This document shows, in pieces, positions 25,784 to 35,375 of a DNA stretch of 64,000 nt. The notes under the pieces are model-generated. The model ran no database searches. It saw only the letters and a list, made by a program, of their open reading frames with translations, and was not told the DNA's origin. Made by a program: the position numbers and the translations under genes. Source of the DNA: Segetibacter sp. (GTDB lineage Bacteria; Bacteroidota; Bacteroidia; Chitinophagales; Chitinophagaceae); contig NZ_JAOQAH010000031.1 of assembly GCF_025963695.1 (NCBI RefSeq), positions 93,640 through 157,639 on the forward strand, in the 5' to 3' direction. Position 1 is the stretch's first letter. Each line of letters starts with the position of its first letter.

Positions 25784-26805
25784 TTATCAAATAAATTTAA
25801 ATACTCACCCGCAATTACTTTTACATCAAACCTTTTTTCAGCTTGTTCCCTGCATTTTCTTCTGTTGATGATATCAACTCTTTGCACTGCCTTTTTCATA
25901 TCTTCTATCGAATTGACCTTGTATCCTGAAATACCTTCATCCACTACTTCAGAAACAGATCCCCTGTTAAAAGCAATAACTGGTGTTCCGCATGCCATTG
26001 ATTCGATCATTACAATCCCAAACGGTTCATTCCACTCAATGGTGAAAAGCAAGGCTTTACTTTGGCCCAGGTATTCATTTTTCTGCGCATCGTTCACTTG
26101 CCCTATATAAACTATTTGCTTACTATCGATATGAGGTGCTATCTCCTGCCTGAAATATTCCTGCTCGTCTTTCAGAGGAGAAATGTTACCGGCAATAATT
26201 AACTGATTATTGGTGGCCTTTGCAACAGCTATGGCAGTATGACAACCTTTTACTCTTTCAATTCTTCCTAAAAAAATCAATGGAGCATCCTCTCTTACGG
26301 TATCCTTTAGTTGGTACTTACTAAAATCAATCGCATTATAAACTGTCCTCCATTTGCCCGCAACACTACCTCTTGAAACAAGGTTATCACTGCATCCGGT
26401 AAATGTTATATTTCTATTAGGAAGCTTGTTTATGTATTGAATGTTCCTGTTACTAATCTCCCTGCCATAGGTCATGATCTTTCTCACCGTATTGTTTAGT
26501 ACCGGTAATAAGTAGACAAGCCTTCCGAAGTTGTGTATAAAATCAAACTTATTTCGATGTTTTAATAAAAAAAGCCATGCTGATGGTATAGCCTTTAAGG
26601 CATCAGATTTTTTAGGAGGAAACCCTTCTTTGCCAAAGGCATGCATGGTACAACCATTAATATAAGAGCCGGAAGTCACAAGGAGATGTACCTCATGCCC
26701 CAGTCTGCAATATTCGCCGGCAAATAAAGCCACCAATCGTTCATGCCCTCCATAGCCTTTAGGAGGAACAAGAATGCCGGGATCCATAATAATCAAGATC
26801 TTCAT
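25780..26805 (-). CDS. Glycosyltransferase family 4 (group 1)
   Basis: 341 residues. The acceptor loop is PPKGYGGHERLVALFAGEY. The donor domain has APLIFLGRIERVKGCHTAI and WNEPFGIVMIESMACGTPV with both signature Glu residues. It overlaps its neighbours by 4 bp on both sides, forming a tightly coupled trio with the genes before and after it. Confidence 0.93.
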   Translation of the reverse strand: MKILIIMDPGILVPPKGYGGHERLVALFAGEYCRLGHEVHLLVTSGSYINGCTMHAFGKEGFPPKKSDALKAIPSAWLFLLKHRNKFDFIHNFGRLVYLLPVLNNTVRKIMTYGREISNRNIQYINKLPNRNITFTGCSDNLVSRGSVAGKWRTVYNAIDFSKYQLKDTVREDAPLIFLGRIERVKGCHTAIAVAKATNNQLIIAGNISPLKDEQEYFRQEIAPHIDSKQIVYIGQVNDAQKNEYLGQSKALLFTIEWNEPFGIVMIESMACGTPVIAFNRGSVSEVVDEGISGYKVNSIEDMKKAVQRVDIINRRKCREQAEKRFDVKVIAGEYLNLFDN

Positions 26806-28163
26806 TTAACAGGAGCCGGCACCTGGCTTTTAGCTTCAAAAACAGATGCGTAAACCTTTAATGCTTCTTCGGCAACCTCGTTAAATAAACGGGGAGTTTT
26901 AATATTGGCGGCAAGTTGAGGCAACAAAGAAACATTTGAAACCACTTCATTTAATATTTTTTTTAAAGACTGAACATCTCCTGCTTTAAACAGCAATCCA
27001 TCTACCCTATCGGTCACCTGTTCTGCAATGCCTTTTGCATCTGAACCTATCACAGGTATCCCTGCAGCGAAAGCCTCCTGAACAACTAAGCCAACCATTT
27101 CCTGTACTATTGTCGGAAACACCAGCACGTCATATTGTTGAAGTGTCTTAACCACATTCGCTGGTTGAACTATTCCCTTCCAATTGACCGTGCCATTGAT
27201 CTCTTGAATCATTTTACCACACTCAGCATAATAATCCTCTTCCGTAACCTGCCCGTAAATATCTAATGACCAACTACTGGTTTGAATGTTTTTTAGGGAC
27301 TCTAATAAAGTATGCAAACCTTTTATTCTGCTAACTCTTCCCACGTAAACAAGCTTTATTACCTCATTTACCTTCCTCTCTTTGAATTGTTTTTTATGAT
27401 AAACCACTTCACCTGGTAATGCTTTTGACAACAAAACCATTTTATCTTTCGGAAGCTTATTAGCTAAAAGAAGTTCTTTAAACCATTTACTCAACACGAA
27501 CACCTTTTCACTTTCAGAGAAAATATACTTTAATATTTCCAGGTGGTTCTGTGTGTATAAAGGGTAAGACAGTGCTCCGGAAAATTTTGCTGGCAGTACT
27601 GAGGGTTTAATATTATTGTTTTGTAACCATTGTCCAATTGAAGAAAGCACTTCAGCAGAACCATAGCCAAACCCTTTTTTGTACAGCGTGCAAACAGCGC
27701 ATTTATAAGTCTCTACAACTCCGTTACAGTATTTGTTGTCTTTAAATTTCAGCATTCCAGTCTGGCAAGCGTATCCAATTAAATGCAAAGTCATGAAAAC
27801 AGGAATGCCTAATTCTTTTGTTCTTCTTATATGCTCTATTGTTATCCCGTTACTTCCGGTTAATTCATGGAAATGAACGATGTCAGGTTTTTCGGATAAC
27901 AGCAGCTTTTTAAAAAAGCCCAAACCAGCAGGTGTCCTTCTTCCTGTTTGTAACTCCTTATCTATTGTAGCAGACTCAGGATATTCTACTACCCTTATGT
28001 TTTGGTAATAATATTGATTAAAATCACTGATAGCTACTGACGGCTTAATGATAAGAACATCAATATTAAGTTTGATTAACTCATGGCACAGGGCTGCCGC
28101 ATACACTTCAGTACCACCAGTTACTTCCGGAAGAAAATATTTCAATACAAAAGCAATTTTCAA
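26802..28163 (-). CDS. Glycosyltransferase family 4 (group 1) with Cys-rich insert
   Basis: 453 residues, longer than its neighbours. The acceptor loop is FLPEVTGGTEVYAAALC. The donor domain includes LVYVGRVSRIKGLHTLLES and VQEMVGLVVQEAFAAGIPV. Between the first and second halves, residues about 130-165 form a Cys-rich insert (YACQTGMLK, CNGVVETYKCAVC) that could bind metal, as seen in some GT4 proteins of exopolysaccharide loci. The start is TTG. A 73-bp gap separates it from the GT2 gene upstream. Confidence 0.9.
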   Translation of the reverse strand: MKIAFVLKYFLPEVTGGTEVYAAALCHELIKLNIDVLIIKPSVAISDFNQYYYQNIRVVEYPESATIDKELQTGRRTPAGLGFFKKLLLSEKPDIVHFHELTGSNGITIEHIRRTKELGIPVFMTLHLIGYACQTGMLKFKDNKYCNGVVETYKCAVCTLYKKGFGYGSAEVLSSIGQWLQNNNIKPSVLPAKFSGALSYPLYTQNHLEILKYIFSESEKVFVLSKWFKELLLANKLPKDKMVLLSKALPGEVVYHKKQFKERKVNEVIKLVYVGRVSRIKGLHTLLESLKNIQTSSWSLDIYGQVTEEDYYAECGKMIQEINGTVNWKGIVQPANVVKTLQQYDVLVFPTIVQEMVGLVVQEAFAAGIPVIGSDAKGIAEQVTDRVDGLLFKAGDVQSLKKILNEVVSNVSLLPQLAANIKTPRLFNEVAEEALKVYASVFEAKSQVPAPVK

Positions 28164-28236
28164 ACTAATTCAGCAGGACTTTTATAAAAGGTAATTGGAT
28201 CTCTAGTGATTGCAATTAAACGTTATCAGCTATTTT

Positions 28237-29175
28237 TCAAGCACTCTTTTGATTTATTTTAATATTTAACAAAGCCATCAAGTAATATATGAGTGACTTA
28301 ATGTTCTTATTGAAGTGTAGATTTATTTTGAGAAGCCTCCTGTCTATTATTCCAAATCGGTACATCCCAATAGTGTAAGTAAATAAATGCTTTGCTATTA
28401 CTTTGTCAAACTCTTTTGAAATGTGTGCGTGTTTCAACAACGCTTTTATTGATGAAGCATACACTTTTACCAAAGAGGAACTTTTTCTCATCATGGACTC
28501 TGAATGGATTCTATATTGCGAGTAAAAGCCTTCCATAAAACCGACAGGATGAGTTTTTGCAATTCTAAGCCACAAATCCCAATCTTCATTAAATAAAGTT
28601 TCATCATAACCTCCTGCTGAGTCTAAAATGCTTTTCCTAATTAAAACGGAAGGGTTTGGTATAAAGTCTTCAATTAATAATTGGTGAAAAACAGACCCAG
28701 ACGGCCCCATTTTATTGACAACAGTAGAAAAATTTTGCTTAGCAAAATAGTCTTCTGACAACAAATTTCCTTTCTCATCAATAAGCATTGTGTTTGAATA
28801 AACCAGTGCAATGTTAGGATGAGCAAGTAGGAAATTAACTTGTTTTGCTATTTTACCAGGCAGGATAATATCATCAGAATCAAGCTTACTAAAGAAGATA
28901 CCTTTAGCTACCTTTTCCAACTCTTTACAAGAATATGCCAGTCCTCGATTAGCCGGATTAACTATTTGAACAACATTAGCAAAACGATTACGATAAACGT
29001 CTAACCAATTATCGACAATTGCCTGGCTGTTGTCAGGAGAACAATCATTTATTAGCAATAATTCAATGTTTTCATAAGTTTGATTTTTAATACTTTCCAA
29101 AGTATCAAAAATGTAGTTCTGCGAGTTGTAATAAGGAACCCCGATAGAAACCAATGGCCGATCAATAAAACTCAT
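28237..29175 (-). CDS. Glycosyltransferase family 2
   Basis: 312 residues. VSIGVPYYNSQNYI opens the GT-A domain, INDCSPDNS is at about 42-50 and the metal/nucleotide motif LDSDD at 98-102. NEDWDLWLRIAKTH is the acceptor-side segment. The C-terminal basic region (NLHFNKNIKSLIYYLMALLNIKI) may lie on the membrane. Role: transfer of a sugar to the growing repeat unit at the inner face of the cytoplasmic membrane. Confidence 0.92.
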   Translation of the reverse strand: MSFIDRPLVSIGVPYYNSQNYIFDTLESIKNQTYENIELLLINDCSPDNSQAIVDNWLDVYRNRFANVVQIVNPANRGLAYSCKELEKVAKGIFFSKLDSDDIILPGKIAKQVNFLLAHPNIALVYSNTMLIDEKGNLLSEDYFAKQNFSTVVNKMGPSGSVFHQLLIEDFIPNPSVLIRKSILDSAGGYDETLFNEDWDLWLRIAKTHPVGFMEGFYSQYRIHSESMMRKSSSLVKVYASSIKALLKHAHISKEFDKVIAKHLFTYTIGMYRFGIIDRRLLKINLHFNKNIKSLIYYLMALLNIKINQKSA

Positions 29176-29211
29176 TTTGCCTTTTGAACCGTCTTTTTTA
29201 TAAAAGATTCT

Positions 29212-30090
29212 TTAATAAAAAAAACCTCTCAAAAAATTTAGATATGAATAATTGGTACTGCGCATTACCGAAGTGACATCTTTAATGCTTTTTGTTTTAA
29301 GTAAAAATCTCATCAGGTTAATTGAATGCCTTTTTTGTAGTTTTCTTTTTAAAAAAGACACCTCTTGATTAGCCAAAGGCAAGTTGCTATTATTAAAAAG
29401 TTCTTTACTGTACAAAAAATTATGCACAAGGTAGCTGGTAGAGTTGTTTATTTCTTGTCCATCATGTTCGCGATAATAAAAGAACTGATAGGGCAAAAAA
29501 ACAATGTCCCCTAACATCGCCATCTGTATATTAAAATAGTTGTCTGATGCCACTTTAAACCTGGTATCAAATCCATTATTTAGTTCAAAATATTTTCGTC
29601 GGATTATGCTTCCGGTAGGTCCGATGCCCAAAGACGGCTCCCTGAAAAAATGATCTTTAATAACTTGTTTCGATGATACTGCAACAGATTCACCTAACTC
29701 CATTTTCTTAAATGTAACCAGGCCAAGCGATGCATTGGGAAACTTTTCCATTTCTGTAACGCAGTATTCTAATCCATCTTCAAAAATTTTATCGTCCGAG
29801 TCCAGGTACTTAAGATATTTGCCTTTTGCATAACCCGCGGCTTTATTTCTGTTTGGATAATCGCCGAGGTTTTTCTCATTTACATAAACCTTTATTCTGT
29901 CATCCTTCTTCTCGAATTCTTTGGCTATTGAAACAGTACGATCAACTGAACCATCATCAACAATGATCAACTCCCAGTTATCGTAAGTTGAACTAAGAAC
30001 ACTTTCTATTGCTTCAGCAATAAAACTTTCACGGTTGTATGCAGTCATTAATACACTTACCAAGGGTTTTTCAAAAAGCTGACTTACCAT
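29212..30090 (-). CDS. Glycosyltransferase family 2
   Basis: 292 residues. VSVLMTAYNRESFI, VDDGSVDRT (about 44-52) and LDSDD (96-100) give a complete GT-A core; ASDNYFNIQMAMLGD is the acceptor-side region. It overlaps the end of the upstream GT4 gene by 20 bp. The paired GT2 genes here (this and the next downstream) are of similar size but differ throughout, so they are not a recent duplication. Confidence 0.92.
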   Translation of the reverse strand: MVSQLFEKPLVSVLMTAYNRESFIAEAIESVLSSTYDNWELIIVDDGSVDRTVSIAKEFEKKDDRIKVYVNEKNLGDYPNRNKAAGYAKGKYLKYLDSDDKIFEDGLEYCVTEMEKFPNASLGLVTFKKMELGESVAVSSKQVIKDHFFREPSLGIGPTGSIIRRKYFELNNGFDTRFKVASDNYFNIQMAMLGDIVFLPYQFFYYREHDGQEINNSTSYLVHNFLYSKELFNNSNLPLANQEVSFLKRKLQKRHSINLMRFLLKTKSIKDVTSVMRSTNYSYLNFLRGFFY

Positions 30091-31327
30091 TCTTATTGCC
30101 TAAAAGGCTTTCGAGATTCTTATTTATTTCAACTCCTATTTCCTTCCAATCATATTTCAATTTCACCAGTTCTAATGCCTCTCTTCTAAGAAAATTGTAC
30201 TTTCTATTATTGTTAAAAAGAGATACAACCTGCTTTGCAAATTCACTTGCATTATCAGCTATTAGCATGTGTTTTTCTTTTGTAAAATCAATTCCTTCAG
30301 CTCCAATTGCTGTTGAAACTACCGGAGTACCCATGCTCATCGCCTCCAAAATCTTAAGCCTTGTTCCACTTCCCGTTTTTAAAGGCACAATAGAAACAGC
30401 CGCTTTTTTGTAGTAAGGCACTACGGTGTCAACCTCCCCAATTAAATTTACAGATGGATCATTTTTAAAAAAATCATACTTCTGCGGCTGAGTTAAACTG
30501 CCTACAACAGTTAAAGAAACAGCAGGAAGAACGCTTTTAACAGAAGGAAATACTTCATCATAAAACCATTTCAAAGCTTCTATGTTAGGAAAATAATCAA
30601 GGCTCCCACAAAAGATCAATTCCTGGTTTAAGTATTTTTCCTCGTTGCTATCAAACGGCCTTGATGCAGTATTTACTCCATTCGGTATAACAGCTCCTTT
30701 TATCCTGTTTTTGTTTAAAGTGGTCAGCATGGTATTGTCTTGTGTGCTACAGCAAAAAAAAGCATCTACTTTTTTATACAAAAACCGTTCGGTAACAAGC
30801 GCCTTTCGTGCATACTTTAAAAGCACTTTCTTGTTTTCATTGATTGCCTGCTTCATCCACAAATCGGAATCACAATTATGAGCATCATACAAATGAATAG
30901 ATGAAGGACTTTGCCTTTTGACGATTGGCTGTAAAAGACCCAGAACTTCGAGATTTTCATAATATACAACATCAAAATTCTTTTGATTAAGTGTATGTTT
31001 TAAAGTGGAATAAATCTCGAGAAGAAAACTATTTGTTTCTGAAAATAAAGAGCGTTTTAAAAACCGGTAATTTATTGCATCACCTACACGGTTGGAAGCA
31101 CGATTAAAAATCGAGGTAAATTTTTTGTATTGAAAAATATTAATGACTTCGACATTAGCAGGAAATTCTACTTCTGTTTCCTTTTCAAAGTCCCCGATAG
31201 GTTGAACAGTTAAAACAGAAACTTCATGTTGCCTTGCCATTTCTCTCAGTATATAAAAGCATCTTAAAGCCCCGCCACTCGTTGGAGGATAAAACTTATA
31301 AGGAATTATGGTTAATATCCTAGCCAT
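30071..31327 (-). CDS. Glycosyltransferase family 4 (group 1)
   Basis: 418 residues. ILTIIPYKFYPPTSGGALRCF is shortened here to its key feature, a PPTSGG acceptor loop after the first strand. The donor domain has LIFCGSLDYFPNIEALKWF and GSGTRLKILEAMSMGTPVV, the pattern of the GT4 subgroup related to sugar transferases with a PEP-CTERM/exosortase context. Its start codon shares one base with the stop codon of the upstream gene (TAATG). Confidence 0.92.
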   Translation of the reverse strand: MARILTIIPYKFYPPTSGGALRCFYILREMARQHEVSVLTVQPIGDFEKETEVEFPANVEVINIFQYKKFTSIFNRASNRVGDAINYRFLKRSLFSETNSFLLEIYSTLKHTLNQKNFDVVYYENLEVLGLLQPIVKRQSPSSIHLYDAHNCDSDLWMKQAINENKKVLLKYARKALVTERFLYKKVDAFFCCSTQDNTMLTTLNKNRIKGAVIPNGVNTASRPFDSNEEKYLNQELIFCGSLDYFPNIEALKWFYDEVFPSVKSVLPAVSLTVVGSLTQPQKYDFFKNDPSVNLIGEVDTVVPYYKKAAVSIVPLKTGSGTRLKILEAMSMGTPVVSTAIGAEGIDFTKEKHMLIADNASEFAKQVVSLFNNNRKYNFLRREALELVKLKYDWKEIGVEINKNLESLLGNKNGKSAF

Positions 31328-32364
31328 TAATTGAAGCGCCTTTGTTCGATTCTTTGCAGAACATCTTTCACTTCTCTAACATTGCCGTAATAGAAATGCG
31401 GGTAATGCTGTATGAAGGAATTGAACACTTTAAAAGGAGTTTCACTCAAAACATAATCTTTTTTAGTTTGAATGATTTTGTTTTTTAAATCTTCCCTTGA
31501 GTTATAAACAGTAAAAATTTCAGGCAAATTACTTTCTGAATGCACTTGCGGATTAGCATCTAATCGCCAGCTCATAGGCCATGCTGAACTTGCTGTAAAA
31601 ATTTGTACGCCACAAGCAAGGCACTCAGCTATTGGAAGGCCAAAAGCTTCAAAGGTTTGAATAAAGAAAATACAAGCGTTGTGGTAGACTTTCCTTATCT
31701 CAGTTAAAGAATAGGAACCTTCTAAAACAACTACTTCGATTCCAAGCTCTGAAAGAACGCTTAGCTGCTCCTCTCTGTATTTCTCGAAACCAGGCTGAAC
31801 AAAATCAACCAAGGCAATAAATTTATTTTTAGCAATAGGTTTTAACCCCGAAAAAGATAGATCCAAACCAATACAACTCCAACCTTTTCCTGGTGTTCCT
31901 CGAATTTCTGTCGTTGCAGAAACGGCAAGGTGCCAGTCATATCGCTCGATCAAAGGTTCATTTGCCTGCTGTAATTTCTTAATCTGACTAGGTGCGTTAC
32001 CAAGGTAATAGACTTCATAAAACAACACAGGAACCTTAAGTATTTTCTTTAGCTTCTCTACATTATAAAGCCTCTTCCAAAAGCCGTTCGGACAACATTC
32101 GCTTATTACAACTGCATCAAACCTTTTCAGATCTCTGATTAATCTTTTGTCCTTAAAATAGTTGACTATTTTTTTCCGTAGCCAAAAGTGAAACTTACTT
32201 ACTCTCCCTGTTTCGCTGTAAGAGTTTAGGCGCCCTAAAACTTCTATATCATAAAACACTTTTGCCTCTGATCCAGCTTCTGCTACCTGGTGTTTTAATG
32301 CTTCAGCTAATATTCTTGGGCTTCTAAAATCCGGCCTTGTAAGTATTGCAACCTTTATGCTCAC
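31327..32364 (-). CDS. Glycosyltransferase, GT-B fold (group 1-like)
   Basis: A 345-residue protein with a GT4-type donor site, TFEAFGLPIAECLACGVQI. The N-terminal half (VAILTRPDFRSPRILAEALK) is unlike the neighbouring enzymes, and the middle has YEVYYLGNAPSQIKKLQ. I set the start at a GTG whose TGA overlap with the upstream methyltransferase stop is 4 bp, matching the coupling used elsewhere in this operon; a TTG ten codons upstream would overlap by 34 bp. Donor and acceptor unknown. Confidence 0.83.
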   Translation of the reverse strand: MSIKVAILTRPDFRSPRILAEALKHQVAEAGSEAKVFYDIEVLGRLNSYSETGRVSKFHFWLRKKIVNYFKDKRLIRDLKRFDAVVISECCPNGFWKRLYNVEKLKKILKVPVLFYEVYYLGNAPSQIKKLQQANEPLIERYDWHLAVSATTEIRGTPGKGWSCIGLDLSFSGLKPIAKNKFIALVDFVQPGFEKYREEQLSVLSELGIEVVVLEGSYSLTEIRKVYHNACIFFIQTFEAFGLPIAECLACGVQIFTASSAWPMSWRLDANPQVHSESNLPEIFTVYNSREDLKNKIIQTKKDYVLSETPFKVFNSFIQHYPHFYYGNVREVKDVLQRIEQRRFN

Positions 32365-33281
32365 TTGATTATTGCTTTTGAACGAGGCACGCAAAAAATA
32401 TCGTATTGATCCTCATCAAGCCTTGTTTTGTCATCGATCTCTTTCAACCCCTCATTAGCTAAATAAATCTTGTAATCATATCTTCTGAAAAAATCTATCA
32501 CAAACTTCCCGGAAGAACCCAACTGCCTCAAATACTTATCAGATAACTCCATAATAAAAAAGGGATGATCTCTCTTTATTAAATCAACCATCCCTTCCAA
32601 TGCCATTGCTTCTGCTCCTTCAATATCCATTTTTATTAGATGAATAGTACTGAGCGCAGGTAAGATGGAGTCAAGGGTAATAGTATCTACGTCTATTTGC
32701 AGGCTATTTTCTTCTATTTCCCTAAATGATGAACGACCGCTGTTTCTAACCTCATCTGACGGTATTCTGAAAACTTCAACACCCACTTTATTAAATGCTG
32801 CTTTTTGGACAACATCAATGTTTCTGAGGCCATTTAGCTCAATATTCCTCCTAAGCTTTTTGCAGGTTAGGGGCGAAGGTTCAAACGAATAAACTTTACC
32901 GATTGGACCAATCAGTTTTGCAGCTATAAGAGAAAAATAACCAATATTAGCACCTATGTCAATCACGTTGTTGGTTGGCGACAGGTAGGTTAGAAATAAC
33001 GAGACGACATGCGGTTCAAAGTCTGCTCCTGTGTACAACCACCGGTCCACGTAATCACTTGTTCGCAGTTCCATAAGCCCTGCGTGCTTTATTTTTATTT
33101 TAACGGTTCCAATTGTGTTTATCGTTTCAAGGTTCTTGTTTAAATATTGCTTTAAATAATACCTGGTTCTAATTACGAGAAACTGAAATAGCTTATTTGT
33201 AGAATTACCATAACGAAGACTTCGGTTGATATAGCTGGCTAAAGAAATGAATTTCTTTTTCAAATCGTCAGTTCTCCTCAT
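32361..33281 (-). CDS. FkbM-family methyltransferase
   Basis: 306 residues. A basic N-terminal region of about 60 residues precedes the domain. NVIDIGANIGYFSLIAAK is motif I, VYSFEPSPLTCKKLRRNIEL follows, and LIKMDIEGAEAMALEGM is the FkbM signature. This is the classical form, unlike the shorter FkbM protein encoded downstream. It probably O-methylates a sugar of the polymer. It overlaps genes on both sides by 4 bp. Confidence 0.92.
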   Translation of the reverse strand: MRRTDDLKKKFISLASYINRSLRYGNSTNKLFQFLVIRTRYYLKQYLNKNLETINTIGTVKIKIKHAGLMELRTSDYVDRWLYTGADFEPHVVSLFLTYLSPTNNVIDIGANIGYFSLIAAKLIGPIGKVYSFEPSPLTCKKLRRNIELNGLRNIDVVQKAAFNKVGVEVFRIPSDEVRNSGRSSFREIEENSLQIDVDTITLDSILPALSTIHLIKMDIEGAEAMALEGMVDLIKRDHPFFIMELSDKYLRQLGSSGKFVIDFFRRYDYKIYLANEGLKEIDDKTRLDEDQYDIFCVPRSKAIIK

Positions 33282-34219
33282 CTGATCAGTGATCTTTTTA
33301 TTCCTTTAAGCACGGTAAGTGCTCCTACTACTCTTTTCCCTATTCGATAACTCGTGCTATCCCGGTAAACTTTTTCTATTTCATTTTTAAGACGTATTTG
33401 TTCAACCAATGCTTCTTCGCAAGCCTCTAGTTCAAGACTTATTAAATCTTCTTTTTTTTCAGCAAGAACATCTATGTTCTCATAAACATCTTTATAAATT
33501 ATTTTAGAAAGTAATTGCCATGAGTAAGCATACTTTGCATTTTTACCACCAAGTTGGTTTTGGGTAAATGAACCTTCTCTTATCGAATAGTTGTAAAGCA
33601 CTTTATTAATTGTTACTCCCTCGAATTCTTTCAGTATTCGATAGATCCAATGAATGTCTTCAGCAACACGACCCGCGAAATACGGATGATATCCTCTTGT
33701 TTTCCTAAGCACTTCAGCAGTAATCATCATCGATGGGCAGTTAGTTGCGTCAAAGTCTTTATTCTCCTTTCTACCGAATTTCAAGAACTCATCCTTTAAT
33801 TCACTACTGGTAAGAGCTATTCGTTTGGGGGTAGAAGTAGTTTTTCCTACAAAGCGGTAGTTGGTAAAACAGATCCCAATCTTTGAACTTTTTAAAAACT
33901 CATTCACCTGCTCTTCGATACGATCAGATTCAGACCAGTCATCGGCGTCCTGAAAAGTAATTAGATCTCCTTTCACCTGCCCTAAAACAATGTTTACAGC
34001 TCCTATTTTTTTCGTGTTTTTTTCAAAATCAATTACTCGAATCCTTTTGTCAACTAATGTTTTTATTTGTGTCAAAGTATCATCTGTTGACCCGTCATTA
34101 ATAACTAAAACCTCAAGGTTCTGGTATGTTTGATGTAACATTGAGTTTATTGCTTTCAAGACATAATTAGAAACATTGTAACACGGAATAATTACGGTAA
34201 CCAGAGGCTTTCTGTTCAT
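33278..34219 (-). CDS. Glycosyltransferase family 2
   Basis: 313 residues. VTVIIPCYNVSNYVLKAI, INDGSTDDT (about 40-48) and QDADDW (90-95) form a complete GT-A catalytic core, and AEDIHWIYRIL supplies the acceptor-side acidic residues. The C-terminus contains a charged predicted coiled coil (EACEEALVEQIRLKNEIEKVY). It overlaps the next gene by 4 bp at its stop and the previous gene by 4 bp at its start. Confidence 0.93.
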   Translation of the reverse strand: MNRKPLVTVIIPCYNVSNYVLKAINSMLHQTYQNLEVLVINDGSTDDTLTQIKTLVDKRIRVIDFEKNTKKIGAVNIVLGQVKGDLITFQDADDWSESDRIEEQVNEFLKSSKIGICFTNYRFVGKTTSTPKRIALTSSELKDEFLKFGRKENKDFDATNCPSMMITAEVLRKTRGYHPYFAGRVAEDIHWIYRILKEFEGVTINKVLYNYSIREGSFTQNQLGGKNAKYAYSWQLLSKIIYKDVYENIDVLAEKKEDLISLELEACEEALVEQIRLKNEIEKVYRDSTSYRIGKRVVGALTVLKGIKRSLIR

Positions 34220-35292
34220 TTCAAAATTGCTTTAACCAACAACTTAATAAACCCTTTAACTACAAAAAAATTAAGTGTGAAGCTTTTTACTAATTGCTTT
34301 AAACCCCAATATGCGTCTTCTAAATTATCTTGTTGAAACTGCAGATTAATATATTTTCTAACGAAATAAGACCTTAATTTCTTCGTCGTTATAACCTCAT
34401 TATTGATTTGCCAACTCCTGTTTAAAGAATAAAATGTCGAAGTTTTGTAAACATTGGATATCCAGTAATCTCTTATCTTAACAGGCACTTCAATAAAACG
34501 TTGCAAATCATTAATTATACTACTCCTTTCAAATAAGAAATTATTTATTAGGCCATTACTAACTGTTTTAGAGTTTTCGTGCAGTCTAAAATAAGCCAAA
34601 GGCATATGATGTTTATAGACACTATTTTGTCCATACAACAATAGAAAGCGAACCCACATTTCACCATCCATTATATAATGGATGTCCTCGGGTATTAAGC
34701 CCACCTTTTTTATTACTTCGGCCCTAAAGAAAGTAGATGGTTGTGTTACCTGGCAGCATTCGATAGTTTTTTCAAGAGTTTTTTCAAGGAAAGTTCCTTT
34801 ATCCTCTACAACTGTTCCGTCTACGTGTATATGGTGTTCATAACCCGAGACAACCTGAATGGAAGGATCTTTGATAAAGGCCGCAACGACATTAAAAAAA
34901 GTGTTGGGCAAATACCAGTCATCACTATTTAACCAGTTGAAAATCTCCCCTGTGCATTTTTCTATACCCTTATTTATAGCATGACTTTGACCTCTGTCAG
35001 GCTCGCTCACCCAATACGTTATATAACTTTCGTACTTCTTGATAATAGACAACGTGTTATCGGTGCTACCTCCATCAATGATGATATATTCAAGATTAGG
35101 ATAGTTCTGAAAAATTACAGAACGAATAGTTTCTTCAATAAATTTCCCCTGGTTAAAAGATGGAGTTACAATGGAGATTTTTGGCCAGGCGATAGAAGAG
35201 TCAAAAGTTTGAATGTCTTTGTCATTTATTGACCAGGGCCAATTTAAATTAGTTTTACAAGGAATATCACTAATCATGCTAAATGTTGACAT
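34216..35292 (-). CDS. Glycosyltransferase family 2
   Basis: 358 residues. A 35-residue N-terminal segment with a WPWS motif precedes ISIVTPSFNQGKFIEETIRS. IIDGGSTDNT is at about 71-80 and NSDDWYLP at 122-129; EPDRGQSHAINKG is typical of this GT2 subgroup. DGEMWVRFLLLYG marks the acceptor side. An 83-bp gap before the next upstream gene could hold an internal promoter, but no -7 match was seen. Confidence 0.92.
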   Translation of the reverse strand: MSTFSMISDIPCKTNLNWPWSINDKDIQTFDSSIAWPKISIVTPSFNQGKFIEETIRSVIFQNYPNLEYIIIDGGSTDNTLSIIKKYESYITYWVSEPDRGQSHAINKGIEKCTGEIFNWLNSDDWYLPNTFFNVVAAFIKDPSIQVVSGYEHHIHVDGTVVEDKGTFLEKTLEKTIECCQVTQPSTFFRAEVIKKVGLIPEDIHYIMDGEMWVRFLLLYGQNSVYKHHMPLAYFRLHENSKTVSNGLINNFLFERSSIINDLQRFIEVPVKIRDYWISNVYKTSTFYSLNRSWQINNEVITTKKLRSYFVRKYINLQFQQDNLEDAYWGLKQLVKSFTLNFFVVKGFIKLLVKAILK

Positions 35293-35375
35293 TTCTTTTA
35301 TTTAGTAGCACGTAAAGCAATTATTAGCAAACCACCCGATACGAAAATGATTGAACATAAAAGAACCTAAAAAAG

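Noticed and set aside
28237..30090. Two adjacent GT2 genes as a possible tandem duplication
   Set aside because: Shared motifs are those of the family only; the remainder differs throughout.
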